From Porphyromonadaceae bacterium UBA4259 (GTDB lineage: Bacteria > Bacteroidota > Bacteroidia > Bacteroidales > Muribaculaceae): DNA of 26,408 nucleotides. The notes below the pieces were generated by a model. That model made no database searches. It was given only the letters and a program-made list of their open reading frames with translations, and was not told where the DNA came from. The stretch is taken from the NCBI GenBank assembly GCA_002396125.1, contig DGWL01000039.1, forward strand, positions 1-26,408. The letters run 5' to 3'. The position numbers and the translations under genes are program-made. Each line of letters starts with the position of its first letter. Position 1 is the first letter of the stretch. Shown here piece by piece: positions 7,951-15,506 of the stretch.

Positions 7951-9588
7951 ATGAGCGACGAAAGAATCCATAACTTCCAGCGGGACGTGAGCGATATTGA
8001 CCTGCCTAGCCGGTTTACATACCCCTTCCACTATGTTCCCCACGAGCTGTGCAAGATTGCGGCAGGCGAAATTATGGACTTCGCTCTTGCGCAACCCGAG
8101 TGGCACAACACACTCAATGCAGGCAAAATGCTGGGAGTGCTAGTGGTGAAAGACCATGACGGCATACCGGGCTATCTCGCCGCCTACTCAGGAAATCTAG
8201 AACACAGCGGCAACAACAATTACTTTGTGCCGCACGTCTACAACCTGCTAGAGCCCAATGGATTATTCCGCAAGGGAGAGACTCAAATCAGCGAAATTAA
8301 TCATAGAATAGAAGCATTAGAGCAATCACTAGAACTAGAGAACCTCAAGAGTCAATATAGCGACAAGCAGCAATTCTTCGCCTTCGAAGAGCAGCAGTTA
8401 CGAGCGGGCATGACCGAGGCCAAAACTCAACGTCATCAACTGCGCGCTAGTGGCACACTCACCGACGAGCAGGAGCGCGAAATCACACGTCAAAGCCAGT
8501 TTCAAAAGGCCGAGCTCAAACGAATGCGCCGGCGCCATGCACAAGAATTGGAAAATCTTGAAAAACATATCTCAGTTTTCACAACCGACATTGACCGCCT
8601 CAAGCACCAGCGCAAAGTGATGAGTGAAGCGCTGCAGCAGCAACTCTTCGAACTCTTTGTGCTCCATAACGCACGCGGCGAGAATGAGACTGTGGCTAAT
8701 ATCTTCTATAAAAACCTGCATCGCATGCCACCTGGCGGAACAGGTGATTGCTGCGCTCCAAAGTTGCTCAATTACGCCTTCATCCACAAGCTGCAGCCTG
8801 TGTGCATGGCAGAGTTTTGGGTGGGAAAATCACCGCACGGCGAAGTGCGTCATCACGGCCACTTCTATCCAGCTTGCCGCAGCAAGTGCCTACCATTGCT
8901 GCAGTTCATGCTTCAAGGGCTTGACGTTGAAAGCAACAGTCTGGAAGAGCCACATAGCAACACAACACTGCCCATTGTCTACGATGATGAATGGATAACA
9001 ATTATTGACAAGCCCGCAGGGATGCTCACTGTGCCAGGCAAGTCAAGCGAGACAACGTCGGTGCTCGATATAGTTAAAAAGATGTTTCCACAGGCGACCG
9101 GGCCAATGGTAGTGCATCGCCTCGACCAGGCAACGAGTGGACTGGTGATGATTGCCAAGACAAAGCAGGTGCACAAGAGCCTTCAGAGCCAGTTTGCCGA
9201 CCGCCGCATCAGCAAGGTGTACCTGGCGATGCTCAATGGTATTCCCTCCAACAAAGAAGGTGTCATAGACTTGCCATTGTGCCCTAATCCTCTCGACCGC
9301 CCGCGGCAGATGGTAGACCACACTCACGGCAAGCGTGCATCTACTGAATATCGCGTACTAGAAATCATAAATGGCCAAGCACTTGTTGAATTTCATCCAC
9401 TCACCGGACGCACCCACCAGTTGAGGGTGCATGCGTCTCATCATCAAGGCCTCAACTGCCCTATTGTGGGCGACATGCTATATGGCATAGCTGCCAACCG
9501 CCTCTATCTTCATGCCCAGTCACTCGTCTTCAGTCATCCCATAACGTCTCAAACTATCACAGTAGAGTCAAGACAATCATTTCCTTAA
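7951..9588 (+). CDS. RluA-family pseudouridine synthase with long N-terminal extension
   Basis: 545 residues, against about 220-330 for typical RluA-type enzymes. The C-terminal catalytic domain (about 345-535) isomerises uridine to pseudouridine in rRNA or tRNA; the catalytic Asp is Asp392 in HRLDQATSGL, and the LTGRTHQLRVH signature follows. The N-terminal part has a segment (1-105) I cannot assign, then a charged coiled coil (about 110-225). A Cys/His-rich stretch comes next: GTGDCC (Cys267, Cys268) and HHGHFYPAC..KC (His301, 302, 304, Cys309, Cys313), which could bind a metal (inference). No S4 domain is evident. A similar long form is, from memory, common in Bacteroidetes. Its RNA target is unknown. 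It converges with the flavin reductase-like gene, with one base between stop codons and no room for a terminator. Confidence 0.88.
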   Translation: MSDERIHNFQRDVSDIDLPSRFTYPFHYVPHELCKIAAGEIMDFALAQPEWHNTLNAGKMLGVLVVKDHDGIPGYLAAYSGNLEHSGNNNYFVPHVYNLLEPNGLFRKGETQISEINHRIEALEQSLELENLKSQYSDKQQFFAFEEQQLRAGMTEAKTQRHQLRASGTLTDEQEREITRQSQFQKAELKRMRRRHAQELENLEKHISVFTTDIDRLKHQRKVMSEALQQQLFELFVLHNARGENETVANIFYKNLHRMPPGGTGDCCAPKLLNYAFIHKLQPVCMAEFWVGKSPHGEVRHHGHFYPACRSKCLPLLQFMLQGLDVESNSLEEPHSNTTLPIVYDDEWITIIDKPAGMLTVPGKSSETTSVLDIVKKMFPQATGPMVVHRLDQATSGLVMIAKTKQVHKSLQSQFADRRISKVYLAMLNGIPSNKEGVIDLPLCPNPLDRPRQMVDHTHGKRASTEYRVLEIINGQALVEFHPLTGRTHQLRVHASHHQGLNCPIVGDMLYGIAANRLYLHAQSLVFSHPITSQTITVESRQSFP

Positions 9589-9589
9589 T

Positions 9590-10162
9590 CTATTTACTAC
9601 CTTTTTTCCTTACTGTCCATCCAAAGTGACCTATCTCATCGCCCAACTTGTAGTAATGCCCATGGCAATAAGTGATGAGACCGGCCATCTTGAGGTCGAG
9701 CGCACCGGTGGCAGGATTGATGAAGCGGTCGTCGGCAATAACGTTAATTACCTCGGCGACAAACATGTCATGAGTGCCAAGGCGCATAATATCCTTCACC
9801 CGGCACTCGATGCTCACCGGGGCTTCGTCGATATAAGGAGCTGCAACTTTCACACCCTTCACCGGAGTTAGATTCATTTCCTTCCATTTATTAAAGTCAC
9901 GGCCCGAGCGCACCCCACACCAGTCGGTAGCGCGAGCCATCGCCTCATTGGTGAGATTTATAGTAAACGCCATATTGCGCTCCACAATGTCATGACTGTA
10001 ACGCTCAGGTCGTATTGAAACATAACACATGGCAGGGTCGCTGCAGATGGTACCTGTCCAGGCCACAGTGAACAGATTATACTCCTCGGGAACAGCTCCG
10101 CATGATACCAGCACCGCCGGCAGCGGATATATCATAGTTCCCGGTCTCCAGTTTTGCTTCAT
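9590..10162 (-). CDS. Flavin reductase-like FMN-binding split-barrel protein
   Basis: 190 residues. The sequence fits the flavin reductase/FMN-binding split-barrel family: the N-terminal PGTMIYPLPAVLVSCG strand, then NLFTVAWTGTICSDPAMCYVSIR, and the central HDIVERNMAFTINLTNE stretch. Such proteins bind FMN and often reduce free flavin with NAD(P)H for a partner oxygenase or use the flavin directly. No partner oxygenase is visible here. The gene lies 43 bases downstream of the DUF3298-like gene on the same strand and probably shares its transcript. The physiological substrate cannot be told from sequence. Confidence 0.85.
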   Translation of the reverse strand: MKQNWRPGTMIYPLPAVLVSCGAVPEEYNLFTVAWTGTICSDPAMCYVSIRPERYSHDIVERNMAFTINLTNEAMARATDWCGVRSGRDFNKWKEMNLTPVKGVKVAAPYIDEAPVSIECRVKDIMRLGTHDMFVAEVINVIADDRFINPATGALDLKMAGLITYCHGHYYKLGDEIGHFGWTVRKKGSK

Positions 10163-10205
10163 AGAAACAGTTGATAAGTTATTTTAAATTACCGCCACAC
10201 ACAGC

Positions 10206-11060
10206 TTAACGCTTGCGTTTCGAGGATTTTGCGCTTGATTTGGTCAGGAATTTCTTGCCATAGGCTGTGAGCAAGCCACGCTTATTGAGCACGCTCAACG
10301 GAATCGCAACTTCCACCTCGCCATCGGCAAAAGGTCCAGCAACATAAGGTGCGAAAACAAATACTATTTTCCCCTGCTTAATGTAGAAATTATCAATATC
10401 GGTCACATTGTCCCACCATGATCCATCAGCTGGGCGTGTGTCGTATTTGGGAAGCAAGCGCAGCACAGCTGCCGGCTTTGTGACAACATCCTTAATGCCA
10501 ATGGCCTTGTTGAGACGTGTGTCGAAAGGCAAATAATCGGTCCAGTACATACCATGTGCGCCACCGTAATAATCCTCATAACAGGAAATAAAAAACGCCA
10601 AGTCTTGTTCACTATGTGAGAACTTGAACTCAAGGCTCTCTATCCAGCGGCTCAGTGGAAATTCCTCACCATCAACATCGGGAACAGCAAGGGGAGACTT
10701 CTTAATATACTCGTCAAACATAGTGTTGTTGTTCAGGGCACGATAAACACAATCACCCACAAAGTCCTTTATAACATTCACATCGGTTGGGTAATAAGGC
10801 ACAATGTCGTGATTGGCACCCGAGGCAAGAAATAACGAGTCGAGCAGATAACGTGTCAAGGCCGTTGCCGGCTTGCCATTGATTGTCACAGGCCAGTCCA
10901 TTTGCACAGTCTTCACCAGTTTATAACCATTGCCATCGGGGTCGTTAGGCTCAAAGAGACGAATCGAGTCGGAAACAACAAAGCGTTGAGTCTTGATTGT
11001 GGGAGCTGCCTGAGATACCAGCGCAAGCAGCAAGAATGCGATAATAATTTTTGTTTTCAT
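10206..11060 (-). CDS. Exported DUF3298/RsiV-like protein
   Basis: 284 residues. An N-terminal signal peptide is clear (MKTKIIIAFLLLALVSQAA, cleavage near 19-20), so the protein goes to the periplasm or outer membrane. The second half carries the DUF3298 pattern: YYGGAHG (164-170) followed by DYLPFD, then FVFAPYVAGPFADGEVEVA (234-252). This domain occurs in lysozyme-binding RsiV and in many uncharacterised Bacteroidetes exported proteins. The C-terminus ends in a basic tail (SSAKSSKRKR). No cysteine follows the signal in lipobox position, so it is not an obvious lipoprotein. No sigma factor gene is adjacent, so an anti-sigma role is not supported; binding a polysaccharide or lysozyme-like enzyme is only a guess. 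Confidence 0.8.
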   Translation of the reverse strand: MKTKIIIAFLLLALVSQAAPTIKTQRFVVSDSIRLFEPNDPDGNGYKLVKTVQMDWPVTINGKPATALTRYLLDSLFLASGANHDIVPYYPTDVNVIKDFVGDCVYRALNNNTMFDEYIKKSPLAVPDVDGEEFPLSRWIESLEFKFSHSEQDLAFFISCYEDYYGGAHGMYWTDYLPFDTRLNKAIGIKDVVTKPAAVLRLLPKYDTRPADGSWWDNVTDIDNFYIKQGKIVFVFAPYVAGPFADGEVEVAIPLSVLNKRGLLTAYGKKFLTKSSAKSSKRKR

Positions 11061-11081
11061 AATAATAAAGTTTTTTCTTTA

Positions 11082-11112
11082 CAAAATTAGTGTTATTTTT
11101 TCATTTCACAAA
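11082..11112 (-). promoter_or_regulatory. Bacteroidetes-type promoter for the DUF3298-like gene
   Basis: Read on the - strand: TTTG (11109-11112), a 19-base spacer, then TAATTTTG (11082-11089), a full match to TTTG-N19-TAnnTTTG. The start codon lies about 20 bases downstream. One of the best promoter matches in the window. Confidence 0.75.
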
Positions 11113-11195
11113 CAATAATGCAGAGATAAGGCTAAGATAGAACGTTTTTTACACAATTTGTGATTTTTTGGAGAAGATAATTCACAATAAATGAC

Positions 11196-11203
11196 TAACT
11201 TTG
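11196..11203 (+). promoter_or_regulatory. Putative -7 box for parE
   Basis: TAACTTTG matches TAnnTTTG exactly, about 80 bases before the parE start. The nearest upstream TTTG (11167-11170) is 25 bases away, longer than the usual 19-21, so the -33 part is weak. The remaining leader to 11282 holds no obvious hairpin that I can support. Confidence 0.5.
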
Positions 11204-11282
11204 CAGATTGGAGATAACGGCGCGATATCTCAACGGGGAATTTCCCGCCAACTCTCGCGCTTGACTTTAGTAAATTACATTA

Positions 11283-13241
11283 ATGGCTCAAGATTTAGAA
11301 CTACAAGATAATCAGCAACAACAGCAGCAAGGTAGCGACTTTGGAGGTTATGAGAAACTGGTAACGCTCACTCCACGCGAGCACATCAGGCTGCGTCCCG
11401 GCATGTACATTGGCAAACTGGGCGACGGTTCTCAAAGCGATGACGGCATCTACGTGCTCATGAAAGAGGTGGTCGACAATTCAATTGACGAATTCAACAC
11501 CGGCTTTGCCAAGCCCCGCATCGACATCACCGTGGAGGACGGCCAGGTTACCATTCGCGACTACGGCCGAGGCATTCCCCTCGACCAAGTGAAGGATGCC
11601 TCGAGCAAGATGAATACCGGCGCCAAGTATGACACCAAGAACTACAAGCGTTCGGTGGGTCTCAATGGTGTGGGCATCAAGGCCGTGAATGCGCTGTCAT
11701 CGAGCTTCTACATTCGCTCGGTGCGCGATGGGCAGAGCTCGGCTGTGACCTACAGAGAAGGCCTTGTAGAAGAAGAAACCGGCATTGTTGCCGCCGGCGA
11801 AGGCGATGAAAACGGCACGCTGGTGCAGTTCACCCCCGACCCCACAATCTTCAAGAACTACGAGTATCGCGACGACATCATCGAAGTGATGATCAAGAAC
11901 TACTCGTTCCTCAACACCGGGCTGTCGCTCTACTTCAACGGCAAGCGCTACCACTCGCGCAACGGCTTGAGCGACCTTGTGAATGAGAACATGACCAACG
12001 ACCCGCTCTACCCGCTCATGCACTTCACAGGCGACGACATTGAGGTTGTCATCACCCATGCCGCGCAGATGGGCGAGGAGTTCTATTCGTTTGTCAACGG
12101 CCAGCACACCACTCAGGGTGGTACTCACCAGAGCGCCTTCCGTGAAGCATTGTCGCGCACCATCAAGGACTTCTACGGCAAGAACTTCGAGTATAGCGAC
12201 ATTCGCAACGGCATCGTTGCCGCTATCAGCATCAAAGTTGAGGAACCGGTGTTTGAGTCGCAAACCAAAATCAAGCTTGGCTCGAGCGTCATGTGGAAAG
12301 ATGGCCCCACCATCTACAAGTTCATCAACGACTTCATCAAGAAAGAACTCGACAACTACCTGCACAAGACACCCGCCACTGCCGACGTGCTGCTGAAGAA
12401 GATTCAGGAGAACGAAAAAGAGCGCAAGGCGATTGCCGGTGTAACCAAAGTCACTCGCGAGCGCATGAAAAAAGCAGCTCTGCACAACGACAAGTTGCGC
12501 GACTGCCGCGTGCATTACAATGACAGCCGTGGCGACCGCCGCGAGGAGTCGTGCCTGTTTATCACCGAGGGCCTTTCGGCGAGCGGCTCAATTACCAAGA
12601 TTCGCGACGTTCAAACCCAGGCCGTGTTCTCACTGCGAGGCAAGCCTCTCAACACCTTTGGATTACCTCCCGCCACAGTCTACAAGAACGAGGAGTTTGG
12701 ACTGCTTCAAGCTGCTCTCAACATCGACGACGGCATTGAAGGCCTGCGCTACAACAAGGTGATTATCGCCACCGATGCCGATGTCGATGGCATGCACATC
12801 AGGCTGCTGCTGCTCACCTACTTCCTGCAGTTCTACCCCGAGCTCATCAAGACCGGGCATCTCTACATCTTGCAGACTCCCCTTTTCCGCGTGCTCAACC
12901 GCAAGGATGCCAAGCGCAAGAACCGCAGCGCGGGCCGCGAGGCCAAGAAGCACAAGGTGGAGACCTACTACTGCTACACCGACGAGGAACGCGTGAACGC
13001 CATCAACAAGCTTGGCGACAATGCCGAGATTACCCGATTTAAAGGACTGGGAGAAATCTCGCCCGAGGAGTTTGTCGACTTCATTGGTCCCGAGATGCGT
13101 CTCGACCGTGTTAAATTGCGCAAGGAGGACAACGTGAAGCAGTTGCTCACCTTCTTCATGGGCAAAAACACAATGGAACGCCAAAACTTTATTATTGACA
13201 ATCTGGTTATTGAAGACGATGAAGACATCACAGTGCACTAA
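11283..13241 (+). CDS. parE: DNA topoisomerase IV subunit B (ParE)
   Basis: 652 residues. With ParC it decatenates daughter chromosomes using ATP. The N-terminus is Gln-rich (QDNQQQQQQ) and then the GHKL ATPase follows: EVVDNSIDEF, DYGRGIPLD and GLNGVGIKAVNALS. The Toprim domain has FITEGLSASGS (Glu429) and TDADVDG (Asp498, Asp500, Asp502). The usual EGDSA loop here has Leu431 where Asp is normal, a change worth checking. Toprim is followed by RFKGLGEI and the C-terminal part typical of type IIA B subunits. Short length (about 650) and association with coaD favour ParE over GyrB, but GyrB cannot be excluded on sequence alone. parC is not in the window. The downstream coaD frame overlaps its end. 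Confidence 0.9.
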   Translation: MAQDLELQDNQQQQQQGSDFGGYEKLVTLTPREHIRLRPGMYIGKLGDGSQSDDGIYVLMKEVVDNSIDEFNTGFAKPRIDITVEDGQVTIRDYGRGIPLDQVKDASSKMNTGAKYDTKNYKRSVGLNGVGIKAVNALSSSFYIRSVRDGQSSAVTYREGLVEEETGIVAAGEGDENGTLVQFTPDPTIFKNYEYRDDIIEVMIKNYSFLNTGLSLYFNGKRYHSRNGLSDLVNENMTNDPLYPLMHFTGDDIEVVITHAAQMGEEFYSFVNGQHTTQGGTHQSAFREALSRTIKDFYGKNFEYSDIRNGIVAAISIKVEEPVFESQTKIKLGSSVMWKDGPTIYKFINDFIKKELDNYLHKTPATADVLLKKIQENEKERKAIAGVTKVTRERMKKAALHNDKLRDCRVHYNDSRGDRREESCLFITEGLSASGSITKIRDVQTQAVFSLRGKPLNTFGLPPATVYKNEEFGLLQAALNIDDGIEGLRYNKVIIATDADVDGMHIRLLLLTYFLQFYPELIKTGHLYILQTPLFRVLNRKDAKRKNRSAGREAKKHKVETYYCYTDEERVNAINKLGDNAEITRFKGLGEISPEEFVDFIGPEMRLDRVKLRKEDNVKQLLTFFMGKNTMERQNFIIDNLVIEDDEDITVH

Positions 13242-13782
13242 CAGCAAGGAACAAGAAATCAATCTTCAACAATCGGAGATTAGAAATCAAAATTCAACTT
13301 GCAGAAACAAAGCCCCTAAAGTTGCCATGTTTCAAGGGTCGTTTGACCCCTTCACCATTGGGCATGAGTCGATTGTGCGACGCGCGTTGCCACTCTTCGA
13401 CGAGATAGTGATTGCCGTGGTGAGCAACATCGCCAAGCAACCTTTCATGAGCCTGGAAAACCGCATGAAATTCATTGCGAGCATCTTCAAAAATGAGCCA
13501 CGTGTGCGTGTAGTGGCTTCGGCCGGCCTCACCGTCGATGTCGCTCACCAAGTGGGCGCCTGCTGCCTGCTGCGTGGCGTGCGCATGATTCAGGACTTTG
13601 AGAACGAAATGCACATGGCCGAGATAAACCGCACTCTGGGCGACATTGAAACGGTACTCCTTTACACTTTGCCCGAGTTCAGCCACATCAGTTCAAGCAT
13701 AGTGCGTGAGCTCTACCGCTATGGCCGCGACGTGAGCGACATGCTCCCTGCCGGTGCCCCCCTCGACCTGCTAGGAAAATAA
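13219..13782 (+). CDS. coaD: Pantetheine-phosphate adenylyltransferase (CoaD)
   Basis: CoaD transfers AMP from ATP to 4'-phosphopantetheine in coenzyme A synthesis. The nucleotidyltransferase loop GSFDPFTIGH and the C-terminal ISSSIVRELYRYGRDVSDMLP are present, as in the family. Start choice is uncertain. The ATG at 13327 gives 151 residues but begins inside the first beta strand (MFQGSFDP aligns with the usual xIFPGTFDP), cutting about three residues; there is no other standard start between it and the ATG at 13219. The longer reading gives 187 residues with a 36-residue hydrophilic, Gln/Asn-rich extension and overlaps parE by 23 bases. The gene order parE-coaD-S41 peptidase is familiar in Bacteroidales. 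The gap to the protease is 47 bases. Confidence 0.88.
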   Translation: MKTSQCTNSKEQEINLQQSEIRNQNSTCRNKAPKVAMFQGSFDPFTIGHESIVRRALPLFDEIVIAVVSNIAKQPFMSLENRMKFIASIFKNEPRVRVVASAGLTVDVAHQVGACCLLRGVRMIQDFENEMHMAEINRTLGDIETVLLYTLPEFSHISSSIVRELYRYGRDVSDMLPAGAPLDLLGK

Positions 13783-13829
13783 ATCACCATAACATTATTA
13801 ATCCACACGGTTACCAACAAAAAAAAGAC

Positions 13830-15482
13830 ATGAGAAAAATTTCAATCTTTATTATATTTACTGTGGCTTTCACCGCGCTGGTGGGAGCTCAACGCCTGGG
13901 CAGCAGCGCGCTGCAAAAGATGCTTAACGCTCAATATGCAATCTCTAATTTCTACGTCGACACCGTCAACGACGACAAGCTCGCCGAGGAAGCGATAAGA
14001 GGAATGCTGGAAAGTCTTGACCCGCACTCGAGCTACACCGACGCTAAAGAGACCAAAGAACTAGAGGAACCACTACAGGGTGAGTTCAGCGGCATTGGCA
14101 TCCAGTTCAACATGAAGCAAGACACGCTCTACGTCATCCAAACCATCGTGGGCGGCCCCTCGGAGAAGGTTGGAATCATTGCCGGCGACCGAATCGTCAC
14201 CGTCAACGACACCACCATCGCCGGTGTAAAAATGAAAAACAGCGACATCATGAAGCGCCTGCGCGGCAAGAAGGGAACAAAGGTCACCGTGCAAGTAAAG
14301 CGCGGCAACAGCCCAGAGCTAATCACTTTCCGCATCACTCGCGACAAGATTCCCCTCTATAGCGTCGATGCCACCTACATGCTTGATGACAAGACAGGCT
14401 ACATAATGATTTCACGCTTTGGTGCCAAAACTCACGAGGAAATGGTAGAGGCCATTGAAAAACTTCGCAAGCAAGGCATGAAGCAACTCATCATCGACCT
14501 GGGCAACAACGGCGGTGGATATCTCAACGCAGCCATCGACATGTGCAACGAGTTCTTGCAGCGCAAGCAACTCATTGTCTACACTCAGGGCAACAACTCA
14601 CCCCGGCAAGAAGCCAATGCCGACGGCTTTGGCAAATACAAGGACTTGAAACTGGTGGTTATCGTCGACCAGTTCTCGGCAAGTGCCAGCGAGATTTTCT
14701 CGGGTGCCATGCAAGACTGGGACCGAGCCGTGGTTGTGGGTCGCCGCACCTATGGCAAGGGATTGGTACAAAGGCCGTTTAAGTTTGACGACGGCTCAAT
14801 GATACGCCTCACCGTGGCACGCTACTACACACCCTCGGGTCGTTGCATCCAGAAGCCTTACACCAAGGGCGACAAGAAGCACTACGACGAGGATTTGGTC
14901 GACCGCTACAAGGAAGGTGAATACTATCATCTCGACAGCATCCAGTTTAACGACTCACTGAGCTACAAGACCCTCAAACACGCGCGCACCATCTACGGCG
15001 GTGGCGGCATTATGCCCGACGTGTTTGTTCTTGTCGACACCACCGAGAACAGCAAGTACTACCGCGACATGATGGCAAAGGGCATTTTCAACCAGTATGC
15101 CGTTGACTATGTCGACAAGCATCGCGCCGAGATAAAAAGCACTTACACCAATCTCAACGACTACGACAAGCACTTTAACCTCAGTGAAGCCGACATCAAG
15201 CAGTTCATCGCCATGGGCGAGAAGGACAGCGTGAAACTCAACGAGCAACAGTACAAGACCAGCGAGCGCCTCATCAAGACGGTTCTCAAAGCACTTATTG
15301 CCCGCGACGTCTATGCCGACCCAGGAGCCTATACCGTGATTGTCAACCACTTCAACCACGATGTGCAAGAAGCTTTGCGCGTGATTAACGACGACAAACT
15401 CTTCAATTCACTGCTTCAGAAAGGCAACCCCGAGTATGAGCGACTCGCCCGAGAGCACAAAGCTAAGAAAAACCAAAAATAA
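13830..15482 (+). CDS. S41 family C-terminal processing peptidase (CtpA/Prc type)
   Basis: 550 residues. A periplasmic serine protease that trims or degrades proteins from exposed C-termini. An N-terminal signal sequence (MRKISIFIIFTVAFTALVGA, about 1-20) directs export. A PDZ domain lies at about 82-165 (GIGIQFNMKQDTLYVIQTIVGGP). The catalytic Ser/Lys dyad is Ser285 (FSASASEIF) and Lys310 (TYGKGLVQ), 25 residues apart as in E. coli Prc (430/455). A C-terminal extension of about 200 residues (350-550) follows, charged and helical. The substrate is unknown. It sits directly before an ABC exporter gene, 24 bases apart. Confidence 0.93.
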   Translation: MRKISIFIIFTVAFTALVGAQRLGSSALQKMLNAQYAISNFYVDTVNDDKLAEEAIRGMLESLDPHSSYTDAKETKELEEPLQGEFSGIGIQFNMKQDTLYVIQTIVGGPSEKVGIIAGDRIVTVNDTTIAGVKMKNSDIMKRLRGKKGTKVTVQVKRGNSPELITFRITRDKIPLYSVDATYMLDDKTGYIMISRFGAKTHEEMVEAIEKLRKQGMKQLIIDLGNNGGGYLNAAIDMCNEFLQRKQLIVYTQGNNSPRQEANADGFGKYKDLKLVVIVDQFSASASEIFSGAMQDWDRAVVVGRRTYGKGLVQRPFKFDDGSMIRLTVARYYTPSGRCIQKPYTKGDKKHYDEDLVDRYKEGEYYHLDSIQFNDSLSYKTLKHARTIYGGGGIMPDVFVLVDTTENSKYYRDMMAKGIFNQYAVDYVDKHRAEIKSTYTNLNDYDKHFNLSEADIKQFIAMGEKDSVKLNEQQYKTSERLIKTVLKALIARDVYADPGAYTVIVNHFNHDVQEALRVINDDKLFNSLLQKGNPEYERLAREHKAKKNQK

Positions 15483-15506
15483 CCTAACATAAAAGCATCT
15501 AATACC

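Noticed and set aside
11697..12515. A 272-residue - strand open frame inside parE
   Set aside because: Same reason: antisense, no recognisable domain, no promoter.
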